Below, piece by piece: positions 1 to 4,630 of a stretch of 46,836 bases of DNA. The DNA comes from a virus: positions 1,417 through 48,252 of IMG/VR virus record IMGVR_UViG_3300030389_004010. One strand, given 5' to 3'. Position numbers and translations under genes: made by a program. Each line of letters starts with the position of its first letter. The stretch's first letter is position 1. The notes under the pieces are model-generated. The model was not told the origin of the DNA. It did not search any database and was given only the letters and a program-made list of their open reading frames with translations.

Positions 1-3
1 ATA

Positions 4-168
4 TCAGTCTAATCTTTCGTATAATTCTTTTAACTTTATTAATAATTTCTGTCTATATTGACTAGTTTTACTATTATCTACTATATCATTTTCAATATCT
101 TCTATTAATATTTCAAATGCTTCTTTTACTAGTTCTGAATCTTTTACCCCTATTGTTACTGCTCTCAT
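4..168 (-). CDS. Small hypothetical protein, 54 aa
   Basis: This short minus-strand gene encodes 54 residues starting M-R-A-V-T-I-G and ending K-E-L-Y-E-R-L-D, with a TGA stop at 4-6. Its ATG overlaps the TGA of the upstream gene as ATGA (165-168), a typical translational-coupling arrangement that supports it as a real gene. It is rich in charged residues (E, D, K) and Ile/Leu and is probably mostly helical. I recognise no family. It would be the third gene of a leftward unit served by the promoter-like motif at 932-974. Confidence 0.6.
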   Translation of the reverse strand: MRAVTIGVKDSELVKEAFEILIEDIENDIVDNSKTSQYRQKLLIKLKELYERLD

Positions 169-668
169 ACTATATTATATTTTTGTCCGTTAATAATTAC
201 TTTTACTTCTGGTTCTTGAATGTGTTTAAAATGATTTAGTTGTCCTTCGTGATACCATTTAGGTACATACTCATTACTTGATCTAGCTACTTTGTTAGCA
301 TGACCTATGTAGTAGTTTTTGAGACAATAGGTTATTAAATACTCTAACCTATCTTGTTCGTTGGGTATTAACTTACATGTTCTTGTTGTCCATTTCTTGT
401 ATACTTTGTCACCGTTTGAATCTGTAGTATAATGGTAATACTCTGGCTCACCATCAACACGTTTGTTTAACTGATAATCACTAGTACCTCTACCTATAGT
501 CAACCTTCTGACGTAACCAGATTTGTAAGAAGCCACGTGTATAGCACTACCATCTTGACAGTATAAGTCTTTGATTGGTAACTTAAAAACACGAGTGCCA
601 TTTGCTTTTTGTCTACTTGTAGTAACTTCTTGTATATCAAGCAGTTGTAATGTTTTTTCTATATTCAT
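165..668 (-). CDS. Hypothetical early phage protein, 167 aa
   Basis: The 167-residue product is soluble, with no signal peptide or membrane segment, and is rich in Tyr, Lys and Thr. A central stretch (about residues 50-100) has alternating polar and aromatic residues suggestive of beta strands. I do not recognise a family. The start at 668 lies 32 bases inside the 3' end of the upstream gene (637-921), and the stop is coupled by ATGA to the next gene, so all three are probably one leftward transcript. Position among small leftward genes suggests an early host-takeover or regulatory role, which is inference only. Confidence 0.75.
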   Translation of the reverse strand: MNIEKTLQLLDIQEVTTSRQKANGTRVFKLPIKDLYCQDGSAIHVASYKSGYVRRLTIGRGTSDYQLNKRVDGEPEYYHYTTDSNGDKVYKKWTTRTCKLIPNEQDRLEYLITYCLKNYYIGHANKVARSSNEYVPKWYHEGQLNHFKHIQEPEVKVIINGQKYNIV

Positions 669-921
669 AATATTTATTTTTTAATGTTTCTATTATACTT
701 CTACCTGTTGCTGTGTGAAAACCATAATTGTGTGTATGTAACGATGGTATTGGATCGTTGAAGAATAATAACTTTAATAAATCCTTTGCTGTTACATCAT
801 CTTCATTAAACTGTTCAATGACTTCATTACATGCTTCTGATATACAATCAGGACAGTGTCTCAACTCTTCATCTGTTCGCCAAGAGAAATAATCTTGTAC
901 TTGTTTACTTGTTATTTTCAT
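637..921 (-). CDS. Hypothetical early phage protein, 94 aa
   Basis: A 94-residue soluble protein, acidic in its first half. It contains a CPDC pair (near residues 23-26) and a further Cys near residue 30, plus several His around residues 62-69, which could bind metal, but no known zinc-finger spacing is evident. No family recognised. The promoter-like motif 932-974 lies only about ten bases upstream of the ATG, so the transcript would have little or no leader. It is the first gene of a three-gene overlapping unit. Confidence 0.7.
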   Translation of the reverse strand: MKITSKQVQDYFSWRTDEELRHCPDCISEACNEVIEQFNEDDVTAKDLLKLLFFNDPIPSLHTHNYGFHTATGRSIIETLKNKYYEYRKNITTA

Positions 922-931
922 ATTATTATAT

Positions 932-974
932 TTTATTTATATTATCTTACTATTGTCGTATTTGTGTTGTGTTA
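932..974 (-). promoter_or_regulatory. Promoter-like bipartite motif, copy 1
   Basis: On the minus strand TAACACAA (974-967) is followed after exactly 20 bases by GATAAT (946-941) and an AT-rich tail running to 932. The same two elements at the same spacing recur before six other leftward genes. It overlaps the 3' end of the gene at 972-1196 and precedes the gene starting at 921. Promoter function is inferred from conservation. Confidence 0.65.
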
Positions 975-1196
975 AACATTTCTTAACATAGTGCCATAAC
1001 CACTACGTCTTGTTAGTTTACTAATTTTTATTGAATCACTCATAGACATTATTTGTATACTATTACCTGTCTTGTGGTTAATAACAGGTGCACAACCATA
1101 TCTTTCTACTGTTGAACAGTTAACACACGTAGTATACCCCAGGTCTAATCGACCTTGAGGTATTATATTATTACATTTACACTTCATTAGTTCCAA
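972..1196 (-). CDS. Small zinc-ribbon-like protein (TraR/DksA-like)
   Basis: A 74-residue protein with paired cysteines C6/C8 and C24/C27 and a further C35, followed by a G-C-A-P-V then H-K-T-G-N segment. This resembles small phage zinc-finger proteins related to TraR/DksA, which act on RNA polymerase; here the match is to the general Cys layout, not to a verified family. A second in-frame ATG at codon 4 is an alternative start. The 5' end overlaps the upstream gene by ten bases and both probably share the promoter-like motif at 1429-1467. Confidence 0.7.
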   Translation of the reverse strand: MELMKCKCNNIIPQGRLDLGYTTCVNCSTVERYGCAPVINHKTGNSIQIMSMSDSIKISKLTRRSGYGTMLRNV

Positions 1197-1396
1197 GTTT
1201 CAAAGTTATCTTCCGATATGAATATTAAACCGCTGTGACCCGTACCTAAAAACGGTACTTCAAACCAGTTAGTAATTTTATCTGTACCAAACTTTTTTGG
1301 TAATTCACCTAGTTTGTACGCTCTGTACTTTTGACCGTCTACTAAGTAGTTTAAATAATTTTTGTGAGGTGTTTTTAGTTTTCTTAATACTTTCAT
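1187..1396 (-). CDS. Hypothetical early protein, about 69 aa
   Basis: The frame opens at an ATG at 1429, but I prefer the internal ATG at 1396 (residue 12 of the longer form), giving M-K-V-L-R-K-L. The reason is the sequence AAAACAAACT on the minus strand (1409-1400) just upstream, a leader also found before the genes starting at 3211, 2577 and 1646. The longer form would start inside the AT-rich tail of the promoter-like motif at 1429-1467 and be practically leaderless. The product is basic at its N terminus, soluble and of unknown family. Its stop overlaps the next gene by ten bases. Confidence 0.65.
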   Translation of the reverse strand: MKVLRKLKTPHKNYLNYLVDGQKYRAYKLGELPKKFGTDKITNWFEVPFLGTGHSGLIFISEDNFETWN

Positions 1397-1428
1397 TTTA
1401 GTTTGTTTTAAATTATATATTATTTTCA

Positions 1429-1467
1429 TTTATATTATCTGTAGTCAATCGTTTTTATTTTGTGTTA
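1429..1467 (-). promoter_or_regulatory. Promoter-like bipartite motif, copy 2
   Basis: Minus-strand TAACACAA (1467-1460), 20 bases, then GATAAT (1439-1434) with an AT-rich tail. It precedes the 1187 and 972 genes and lies partly within the 3' end of the lipoprotein gene at 1455-1646. Confidence 0.65.
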
Positions 1468-1646
1468 AACTCATGATACAAAGAGTCTGTTTTGTATTTA
1501 TAATCTATCCAAAGTTTATCTAGTTCGTAGTTTATCTGTATTTGTTTCTGTGTTAATTGACTAGTACCACAACTACACATCAACATTGTTAACACTATTA
1601 AACCATATACTATAAAAAATATGTTTTTACTTTTTCTTTCACTCAT
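1455..1646 (-). CDS. Small predicted lipoprotein, 63 aa
   Basis: The N terminus has a basic stretch (residues 4-7), a hydrophobic segment (about 9-23) and an M-C-S-C-G motif (residues 23-27) that fits a signal-peptidase II lipobox with C26 as the likely lipidated residue. The remaining 36 residues are polar and probably helical. A short lipoprotein could be an outer-membrane spanin partner or an early surface protein; its place among leftward genes, away from the holin at 7954, argues against a lysis role. It carries the AAAACAAACT-type leader (near 1659-1667) and sits just downstream of a tRNA-like remnant. Confidence 0.65.
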   Translation of the reverse strand: MSERKSKNIFFIVYGLIVLTMLMCSCGTSQLTQKQIQINYELDKLWIDYKYKTDSLYHEFNTK

Positions 1647-1680
1647 AATTTTAATTTTAGTTTGTTATACATTTGTTTTA

Positions 1681-1740
1681 GTGGTAGGTGAGGAATCGAA
1701 CCTCACTTGTATACTTAACCGTTCTACCTATCGAGACACA
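1681..1740 (-). pseudogene. tRNA-like remnant lacking an anticodon arm
   Basis: On the minus strand a perfect T-arm is present: stem GTGAG/CTCAC enclosing GTTCGATTC (1706-1688), followed by CTACCAC (1687-1681) where the 3' acceptor strand belongs. Upstream, TCTCGATAGGTAGAAC (1736-1721) looks like a D-arm with the GG-T-A core. Only 14 bases separate the two arms where about 23 are expected, so no normal anticodon arm fits, and no convincing 5' acceptor strand pairs with CTACCAC. I read this as a degenerate tRNA or tRNA mimic. Confidence 0.5.
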
Positions 1741-1778
1741 CTCAATGGTCCTAAATGGACAAATCATAGTGTGGAATT

Positions 1779-2033
1779 TTAGTCTAGACTTGGTTCTCTA
1801 CCAATACTAATATCTATATCAATACAGTTTTTTATCGCTCTACTTAAAGGACTTATCTCACGTTTAGTTTCATTAGACCATATTTCTTCCGCTCTCTTTT
1901 CTAACTCTATATTATCTTCTTCATCTAAATGAAGATAGTAACCCATGTGATGTTCTTGTCCGTAACTATCTATTACTTTAACAGTGTAATGTGTGTTACC
2001 TTGGTACTTGTTAATTTTAATTTGTCTACTCAT
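1779..2033 (-). CDS. Hypothetical early protein, 84 aa
   Basis: An 84-residue soluble protein. Residues 1-35 look like beta strands with H-Y-T-V-K-V and a Gly-His-rich turn (E-H-H-M-G-Y-Y), followed by an acidic helical stretch (about 37-60). No family recognised. The ATG at 2033 is three bases beyond the TAA of the 49-residue gene at 2037-2186, so the two are probably co-transcribed from the motif at 2187-2230. Confidence 0.7.
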   Translation of the reverse strand: MSRQIKINKYQGNTHYTVKVIDSYGQEHHMGYYLHLDEEDNIELEKRAEEIWSNETKREISPLSRAIKNCIDIDISIGREPSLD

Positions 2034-2036
2034 AAT

Positions 2037-2186
2037 TTATATATCTTTATCTGTTAATAATTCTCTTACTTCGTCACTTACTGTCTCCATATACTTCTCG
2101 AAACAATCTGTTTCTGGGTTGAAGTCTGGTAAGTATTTTATTAATAATCTTTTTAATTCTTTAAGTTCAGTTAGTTTATTCATCAT
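2037..2186 (-). CDS. Small B-type paralogue (copy 2), 49 aa
   Basis: This 49-residue gene runs from ATG at 2186 (a second ATG directly follows at 2183) to TAA at 2039-2037. It reads M-M-N-K-L-T-E-L-K-E-L and ends R-E-L-L-T-D-K-D-I. It aligns with the 43-residue product of 2711-2842: both have a Leu/Lys-rich helix, then an acidic segment with E-(T/S)-x-C, E-K-(Y/W)-M-E-T and a D-x-(V/I)-(R/K)-x-L-L end. The conserved pattern supports a real gene. Function unknown; a short helical protein of this kind often binds another protein. Confidence 0.65.
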   Translation of the reverse strand: MMNKLTELKELKRLLIKYLPDFNPETDCFEKYMETVSDEVRELLTDKDI

Positions 2187-2230
2187 TTTTATTTATATTA
2201 TCTATTAGTATTCGTTTTTATTTCGTGATA
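2187..2230 (-). promoter_or_regulatory. Promoter-like bipartite motif, copy 3
   Basis: The most degenerate upstream element of the seven (minus strand ATCACGAA, about 2229-2222), then 19-20 bases and a perfect GATAAT (2202-2197) with an AT-rich tail ending at the ATG at 2186. Transcripts from here would be essentially leaderless. Confidence 0.6.
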
Positions 2231-2232
2231 GT

Positions 2233-2277
2233 GTGACAATAGGGTATTACTCTATTTATTTAACTACCTAATGTCAC
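2233..2277 (-). other. Hairpin upstream of promoter copy 3
   Basis: GTGACAATAGG (2233-2243) pairs with CCTAATGTCAC (2267-2277), an 11-bp stem with one mismatch and a 23-base loop. It lies between the terminator at 2281-2331 and the promoter-like motif at 2187-2230. It may be part of a 3' structure or an operator; nothing decides between them. Confidence 0.4.
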
Positions 2278-2280
2278 ATT

Positions 2281-2331
2281 AAAAAAGGAGGAGATGGTAC
2301 TCATTACTTAGTACTTCACGAGTACCACCTC
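2281..2331 (-). terminator. Rho-independent terminator downstream of gene A2
   Basis: On the minus strand GAGGTGGTACTC (2331-2320) pairs with GAGTACCATCTC (2302-2291), a 12-bp stem with one G-T pair and a 17-base loop, followed by CTCC and six T (2290-2281). It starts about 16 bases after the stop of the gene at 2347-2577, so it would end that transcript before the next promoter. Confidence 0.75.
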
Positions 2332-2346
2332 GACCTATCAAACAAA

Positions 2347-2577
2347 CTAAACTAGTTCTTTGTTTCTTAGTACTACTGGTATATTGTTGGTCGCGGTGTA
2401 AGACTTATACTTTGTCCAACATGGTAGAGTAGTTAGTTTTTCTTTCATAATTTCATACACTTTGTCGTGGTTATACTTAACAGTGTCACCTTTCTTATTT
2501 GTGAATACAATTACTTGATTTTTACCGATTAGAGACTGTCTTACTACAAATCTCTTTGATTTCATTAAATTTTTCAT
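2347..2577 (-). CDS. Small A-type paralogue (copy 2), 76 aa
   Basis: A 76-residue basic protein. It aligns along most of its length with the product of 2987-3211, sharing K-R-F-V-(V/I)-R, S-L-I-G, K-K-G-x-T, Y-N-H-D-x-V-Y and K-Y-K-S-Y-T-x-T-N-N-I-P. The pattern suggests a small beta-rich fold followed by a helix. Function unknown; the Tyr-Asn-His-Asp motif is the best conserved part. The AAAACAAACT leader lies just upstream (2591-2582) and the motif copy 4 further up. The transcript probably ends at the terminator 2281-2331. Confidence 0.75.
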   Translation of the reverse strand: MKNLMKSKRFVVRQSLIGKNQVIVFTNKKGDTVKYNHDKVYEIMKEKLTTLPCWTKYKSYTATNNIPVVLRNKELV

Positions 2578-2613
2578 AATTAGTTTGTTTTATTTAGTTA
2601 ATAATTTTGTTTG

Positions 2614-2655
2614 TTATTTATATTATCTTACTTACATCGAATTTATGTTGTGTAA
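2614..2655 (-). promoter_or_regulatory. Promoter-like bipartite motif, copy 4
   Basis: Minus-strand TTACACAA (2655-2648), exactly 20 bases, then GATAAT (2627-2622) and an AT-rich tail. It lies about 37 bases upstream of the ATG of gene A2. Confidence 0.65.
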
Positions 2656-2710
2656 AGTATATAGTTTGTTTACTTGTTATTATTAGTTAGTAGGTATTGT
2701 ACTACGTCTC

Positions 2711-2842
2711 TTACTTCCTCAATAAGAATTTAATATCGTCAATAGTAGTTTCCATCCATTTCTCACGACACTCCGACTCGTCGTACTTAAATATATTATT
2801 TAATAATAGTTGGAGTAATTTAATTTTTAAAGTTTCTAACAT
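2711..2842 (-). CDS. Small B-type paralogue (copy 1), 43 aa
   Basis: A 43-residue gene with ATG at 2842 and TAA at 2713-2711, starting M-L-E-T-L-K-I-K-L-L and ending I-K-F-L-L-R-K. It matches the 49-residue product of 2037-2186 in the acidic centre and the C-terminal helix, which is the main evidence that it is coding. It has its own promoter-like motif (2871-2912) and an AAACTTAAAAC-type leader (2864-2852). Function unknown. Confidence 0.6.
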   Translation of the reverse strand: MLETLKIKLLQLLLNNIFKYDESECREKWMETTIDDIKFLLRK

Positions 2843-2870
2843 TGTATATAGTTTTAAGTTTGTATTTTAT

Positions 2871-2912
2871 TCATATATATTATCTTCGAGTGGTCGAATT
2901 AAGTTTGTGACA
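2871..2912 (-). promoter_or_regulatory. Promoter-like bipartite motif, copy 5
   Basis: Minus-strand TGTCACAA (2912-2905), exactly 20 bases, then GATAAT (2884-2879) and an AT-rich tail, 29 bases upstream of the ATG of gene B1. Confidence 0.65.
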
Positions 2913-2986
2913 AGTGGAAGTGGCGCGCTGCTATACATCGTGCTATACACGAGTGCCTTTCGACACTTCGTGTTTCACACTTCGTT

Positions 2987-3211
2987 TTACCTACAGAACG
3001 TAGGTATGTTGTTAGTGTTTGTGTACGACTTGTACTTCTTGAAACAGTTCATTGAATCAAATCTTTCTTTGTTACGTGTATATACTTCGTCGTGATTGTA
3101 TGTGATCGTCTTTCCTTTCTTAGTAGTGAATGTTATTACTGTGTTAGTACCGATTAAAGATTTTCTGATTACGAATCTTTTAGTTGTGATGTTGTTTACT
3201 TTGTTTGACAT
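2987..3211 (-). CDS. Small A-type paralogue (copy 1), 74 aa
   Basis: A 74-residue basic protein and the closest relative of the 2347-2577 product: by eye more than half of the aligned positions are identical, including Y-N-H-D-x-V-Y and the K-Y-K-S-Y-T segment. Its last codons lie in a small hairpin (ACCTAC/GTAGGT, 2989-3005) that includes the stop, a possible weak 3' structure. The AAAACAAACT leader is at 3224-3215 and promoter-like motif copy 6 just upstream. Function unknown. Confidence 0.75.
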   Translation of the reverse strand: MSNKVNNITTKRFVIRKSLIGTNTVITFTTKKGKTITYNHDEVYTRNKERFDSMNCFKKYKSYTNTNNIPTFCR

Positions 3212-3236
3212 GTTAGTTTGTTTTAAGTTATTAATT

Positions 3237-3281
3237 AATTTATATATATTATCTATTGTTATACTTATTTAGTTTGTGTAA
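3237..3281 (-). promoter_or_regulatory. Promoter-like bipartite motif, copy 6
   Basis: Minus-strand TTACACAA (3281-3274), exactly 20 bases, then GATAAT (3253-3248) with an AT-rich tail, 26 bases upstream of the ATG of gene A1. It overlaps the last codons of the 41-residue gene at 3269-3394. Confidence 0.65.
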
Positions 3282-3394
3282 TGTTTATTTTTATATTTGA
3301 TATATGAAGTATGTTGTTTAGTATTATTTATTAGTGTATAAGTAATATTGTTTAATTTAATAGTAGTTGAGTTTATTTGTTTAATAGTGTTCAT
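3269..3394 (-). CDS. Possible small early gene, 41 aa
   Basis: A 41-residue frame from ATG at 3394 to TAA at 3271-3269, starting M-N-T-I-K-Q-I-N and very rich in Asn, Thr, Lys and Tyr. Coding support is indirect: it starts seven bases downstream of promoter-like motif copy 7, exactly where a first leftward gene is expected. The composition is close to what random AT-rich sequence would give, so it remains uncertain. If real, it is the first leftward gene next to the divergent region. Confidence 0.45.
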   Translation of the reverse strand: MNTIKQINSTTIKLNNITYTLINNTKQHTSYIKYKNKHYTN

Positions 3395-3400
3395 ATCTTT

Positions 3401-3442
3401 TTATTTATATTATCTACTGATAGTCGAGTTAGTGTTGTGACT
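3401..3442 (-). promoter_or_regulatory. Promoter-like bipartite motif, copy 7
   Basis: Minus-strand AGTCACAA (3442-3435), exactly 20 bases, then GATAAT (3414-3409) and an AT-rich tail. It is the outermost leftward motif, bordering the divergent intergenic region. Confidence 0.65.
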
Positions 3443-3636
3443 AAGCTAGGAGAAAAGGCAAAAAATTCTGCGGCGACAAAACAAAACGCAAAAAAATCTG
3501 TGGCAATGCATATATGGCAAGGGGGCCTGGCTTTTGTAGAAACGATTTTGCAAAACGAAAAAAAGCGGGGAGGCAGGGCGTAGCACTCTACTCCTACATA
3601 AGTAAATATTACTTTTTCTATGTGATAATACTATAT
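3443..3636 (+). promoter_or_regulatory. Divergent intergenic control region
   Basis: Between the last leftward gene and the first rightward gene lie about 240 bases with no convincing gene, visibly less AT-rich than their surroundings. They hold an imperfect 20-base direct repeat (3457-3476 and 3487-3506, 30-base period, core AAAAAATCTG-T/C-GGC), a TTTTGCAAAA palindrome (3546-3555) and, before the rightward gene, GATAATACTATATATG (3624-3639), whose first part matches the leftward -10-like element. I infer a bidirectional promoter and operator region; a replication origin is an alternative. Confidence 0.4.
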
Positions 3637-3876
3637 ATGACAGGCTCACCAATAAAACTAACAAAACAGAAATTATCAGCTAAGGCTGCGGCAGCTAAAA
3701 AACGTAGAGATATAGCTATGGCTAAAACACCTACGCGTAAAGCTCGTAAAGCACAAAACCAAAGGTTAGGCCAAAGATCTGATAGTGACATACACCACAT
3801 GTCAAATGGCAAAGTAAAAAGAGTGAGTATAAAAAGCAACCGAGGTAATTTTGGCCGAGGCACTAAAAATGAATAA
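3637..3876 (+). CDS. Small basic phage protein, 79 aa
   Basis: The frame is open further upstream, but that part has an unlikely composition and comes from the intergenic region, so I choose the ATG at 3637. The 79-residue product is strongly basic with an Ala/Lys/Arg helix (residues about 10-45), then a D-I-H-H segment and a conserved-looking end V-S-I-K-S-N-R-G-N-F-G. Small phage proteins ending in a similar SNRGN motif are known to me, but their function is not. Nucleic-acid binding is a fair guess from charge. The stop overlaps the next gene. Confidence 0.65.
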   Translation: MTGSPIKLTKQKLSAKAAAAKKRRDIAMAKTPTRKARKAQNQRLGQRSDSDIHHMSNGKVKRVSIKSNRGNFGRGTKNE

Positions 3877-4279
3877 CATGAAAAAAGAAAGCGGATTTAA
3901 ACTAAAGTCAGGAAATGACATAGGTAGCTCAGTTACAAAATTAATGAAACAAGCACCTCTAAGAGAAGATATGAAATTTTCAAAAAAAATTGCAAGAGTT
4001 AAAAATGTAGGAAGAAAAATAGCTGATGGAAACTATTTATTTCCAGAATTTGCCAAACATAAATTAGAAAGTAAAATAAAAGATTTTTTTGGATATGTGG
4101 TGCAACCTGGAGTTACTCAAGCGCAGCATAAAAACAGGATGTCTTCGTATAAAAGAGAAGATCAAACTGCTCGTATAGGTAATAAAATTACAAAAGCAAA
4201 AAATAAATTTGAAAGTAAAATTAAAAAAGCTGGTAAAAACATTAAAAGCAAACTAGAAAAATTTAGAAAAAATAAATAA
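3869..4279 (+). CDS. Basic hypothetical protein, about 136 aa
   Basis: I take ATG 3869, which overlaps the preceding TAA; ATG 3878 is equally possible, and an upstream TTG at 3851 is less likely. The product is Lys-rich and low in acidic residues, with helical repeats of the type K-x-K-x-x-x-K-I-K in the last 50 residues. There is no membrane segment. It is probably a nucleic-acid-binding or internal virion protein, but I recognise no family. Confidence 0.65.
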   Translation: MNNMKKESGFKLKSGNDIGSSVTKLMKQAPLREDMKFSKKIARVKNVGRKIADGNYLFPEFAKHKLESKIKDFFGYVVQPGVTQAQHKNRMSSYKREDQTARIGNKITKAKNKFESKIKKAGKNIKSKLEKFRKNK

Positions 4280-4317
4280 ATAAACTAATTATTAACCAAT
4301 ACATAAAACCAAAAACT

Positions 4318-4608
4318 ATGACTTATTTGTATTACAAGACTAGTACATATACTAGCAACCAAAAACCTAACGAAAAAACTATTAACCAGTGGAAGCATTT
4401 AGCTACTAAAGCTAACTGGCGTATCACACAACTAGCTAATGGTTATTATCAAACAGAGTGTTCAAACCCTGATAATGAAGAGTGGCACGCTGTAACAAGA
4501 AGAGAAACAGTTGAAGGTGCTGAAACAGCAATTAATGGTAGCATCGATCACTTCTCTAAAAAATTAGAGGCTACAAAAGGCCCTAAAGTTATAAAAACAT
4601 TTGAGTAG
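4318..4608 (+). CDS. Hypothetical protein, 96 aa
   Basis: A soluble 96-residue protein starting M-T-Y-L-Y-Y. It has a mixed alpha/beta look: a Tyr/Thr-rich strand at the N terminus, W-x-x-L-A-T-K-A-N-W (about 26-35), a strand with Y-Y-Q-T-E, and a helical acidic segment (about 60-85). No family recognised. The leader is A/C-rich without a Shine-Dalgarno sequence, as for all rightward genes here. Confidence 0.65.
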   Translation: MTYLYYKTSTYTSNQKPNEKTINQWKHLATKANWRITQLANGYYQTECSNPDNEEWHAVTRRETVEGAETAINGSIDHFSKKLEATKGPKVIKTFE

Positions 4609-4630
4609 AAACTAAATTAAATTAAATTAA

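Larger units (their letters stand above)
2037..3211 (-). repeat. Diverged tandem duplication of a two-gene A-B unit
   Basis: In the direction of transcription the order is A1 (3211-2987), B1 (2842-2711), A2 (2577-2347), B2 (2186-2037). A1 and A2 are clear paralogues, as are B1 and B2, and each of the four genes has its own copy of the promoter-like motif. The simplest explanation is an old tandem duplication of an A-B unit followed by divergence. Confidence 0.7.

Noticed and set aside
2232-2340. Possible CRISPR or tRNA structure from the two inverted repeats.
   Set aside because: Only two unrelated hairpins, no repeat-spacer pattern and no T-arm; one is better explained as a minus-strand terminator with six T.
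2697-3095. A 132-codon plus-strand frame in the early region.
   Set aside because: It runs antisense through the paralogous gene pair B1 and A1, whose paralogy supports the minus strand as coding.
3377-3664. Open frames on both strands over the divergent region (about 68-72 codons each).
   Set aside because: They overlap each other, have atypical composition and lie on the motif and repeat region; no similarity to any family and no proper leader.
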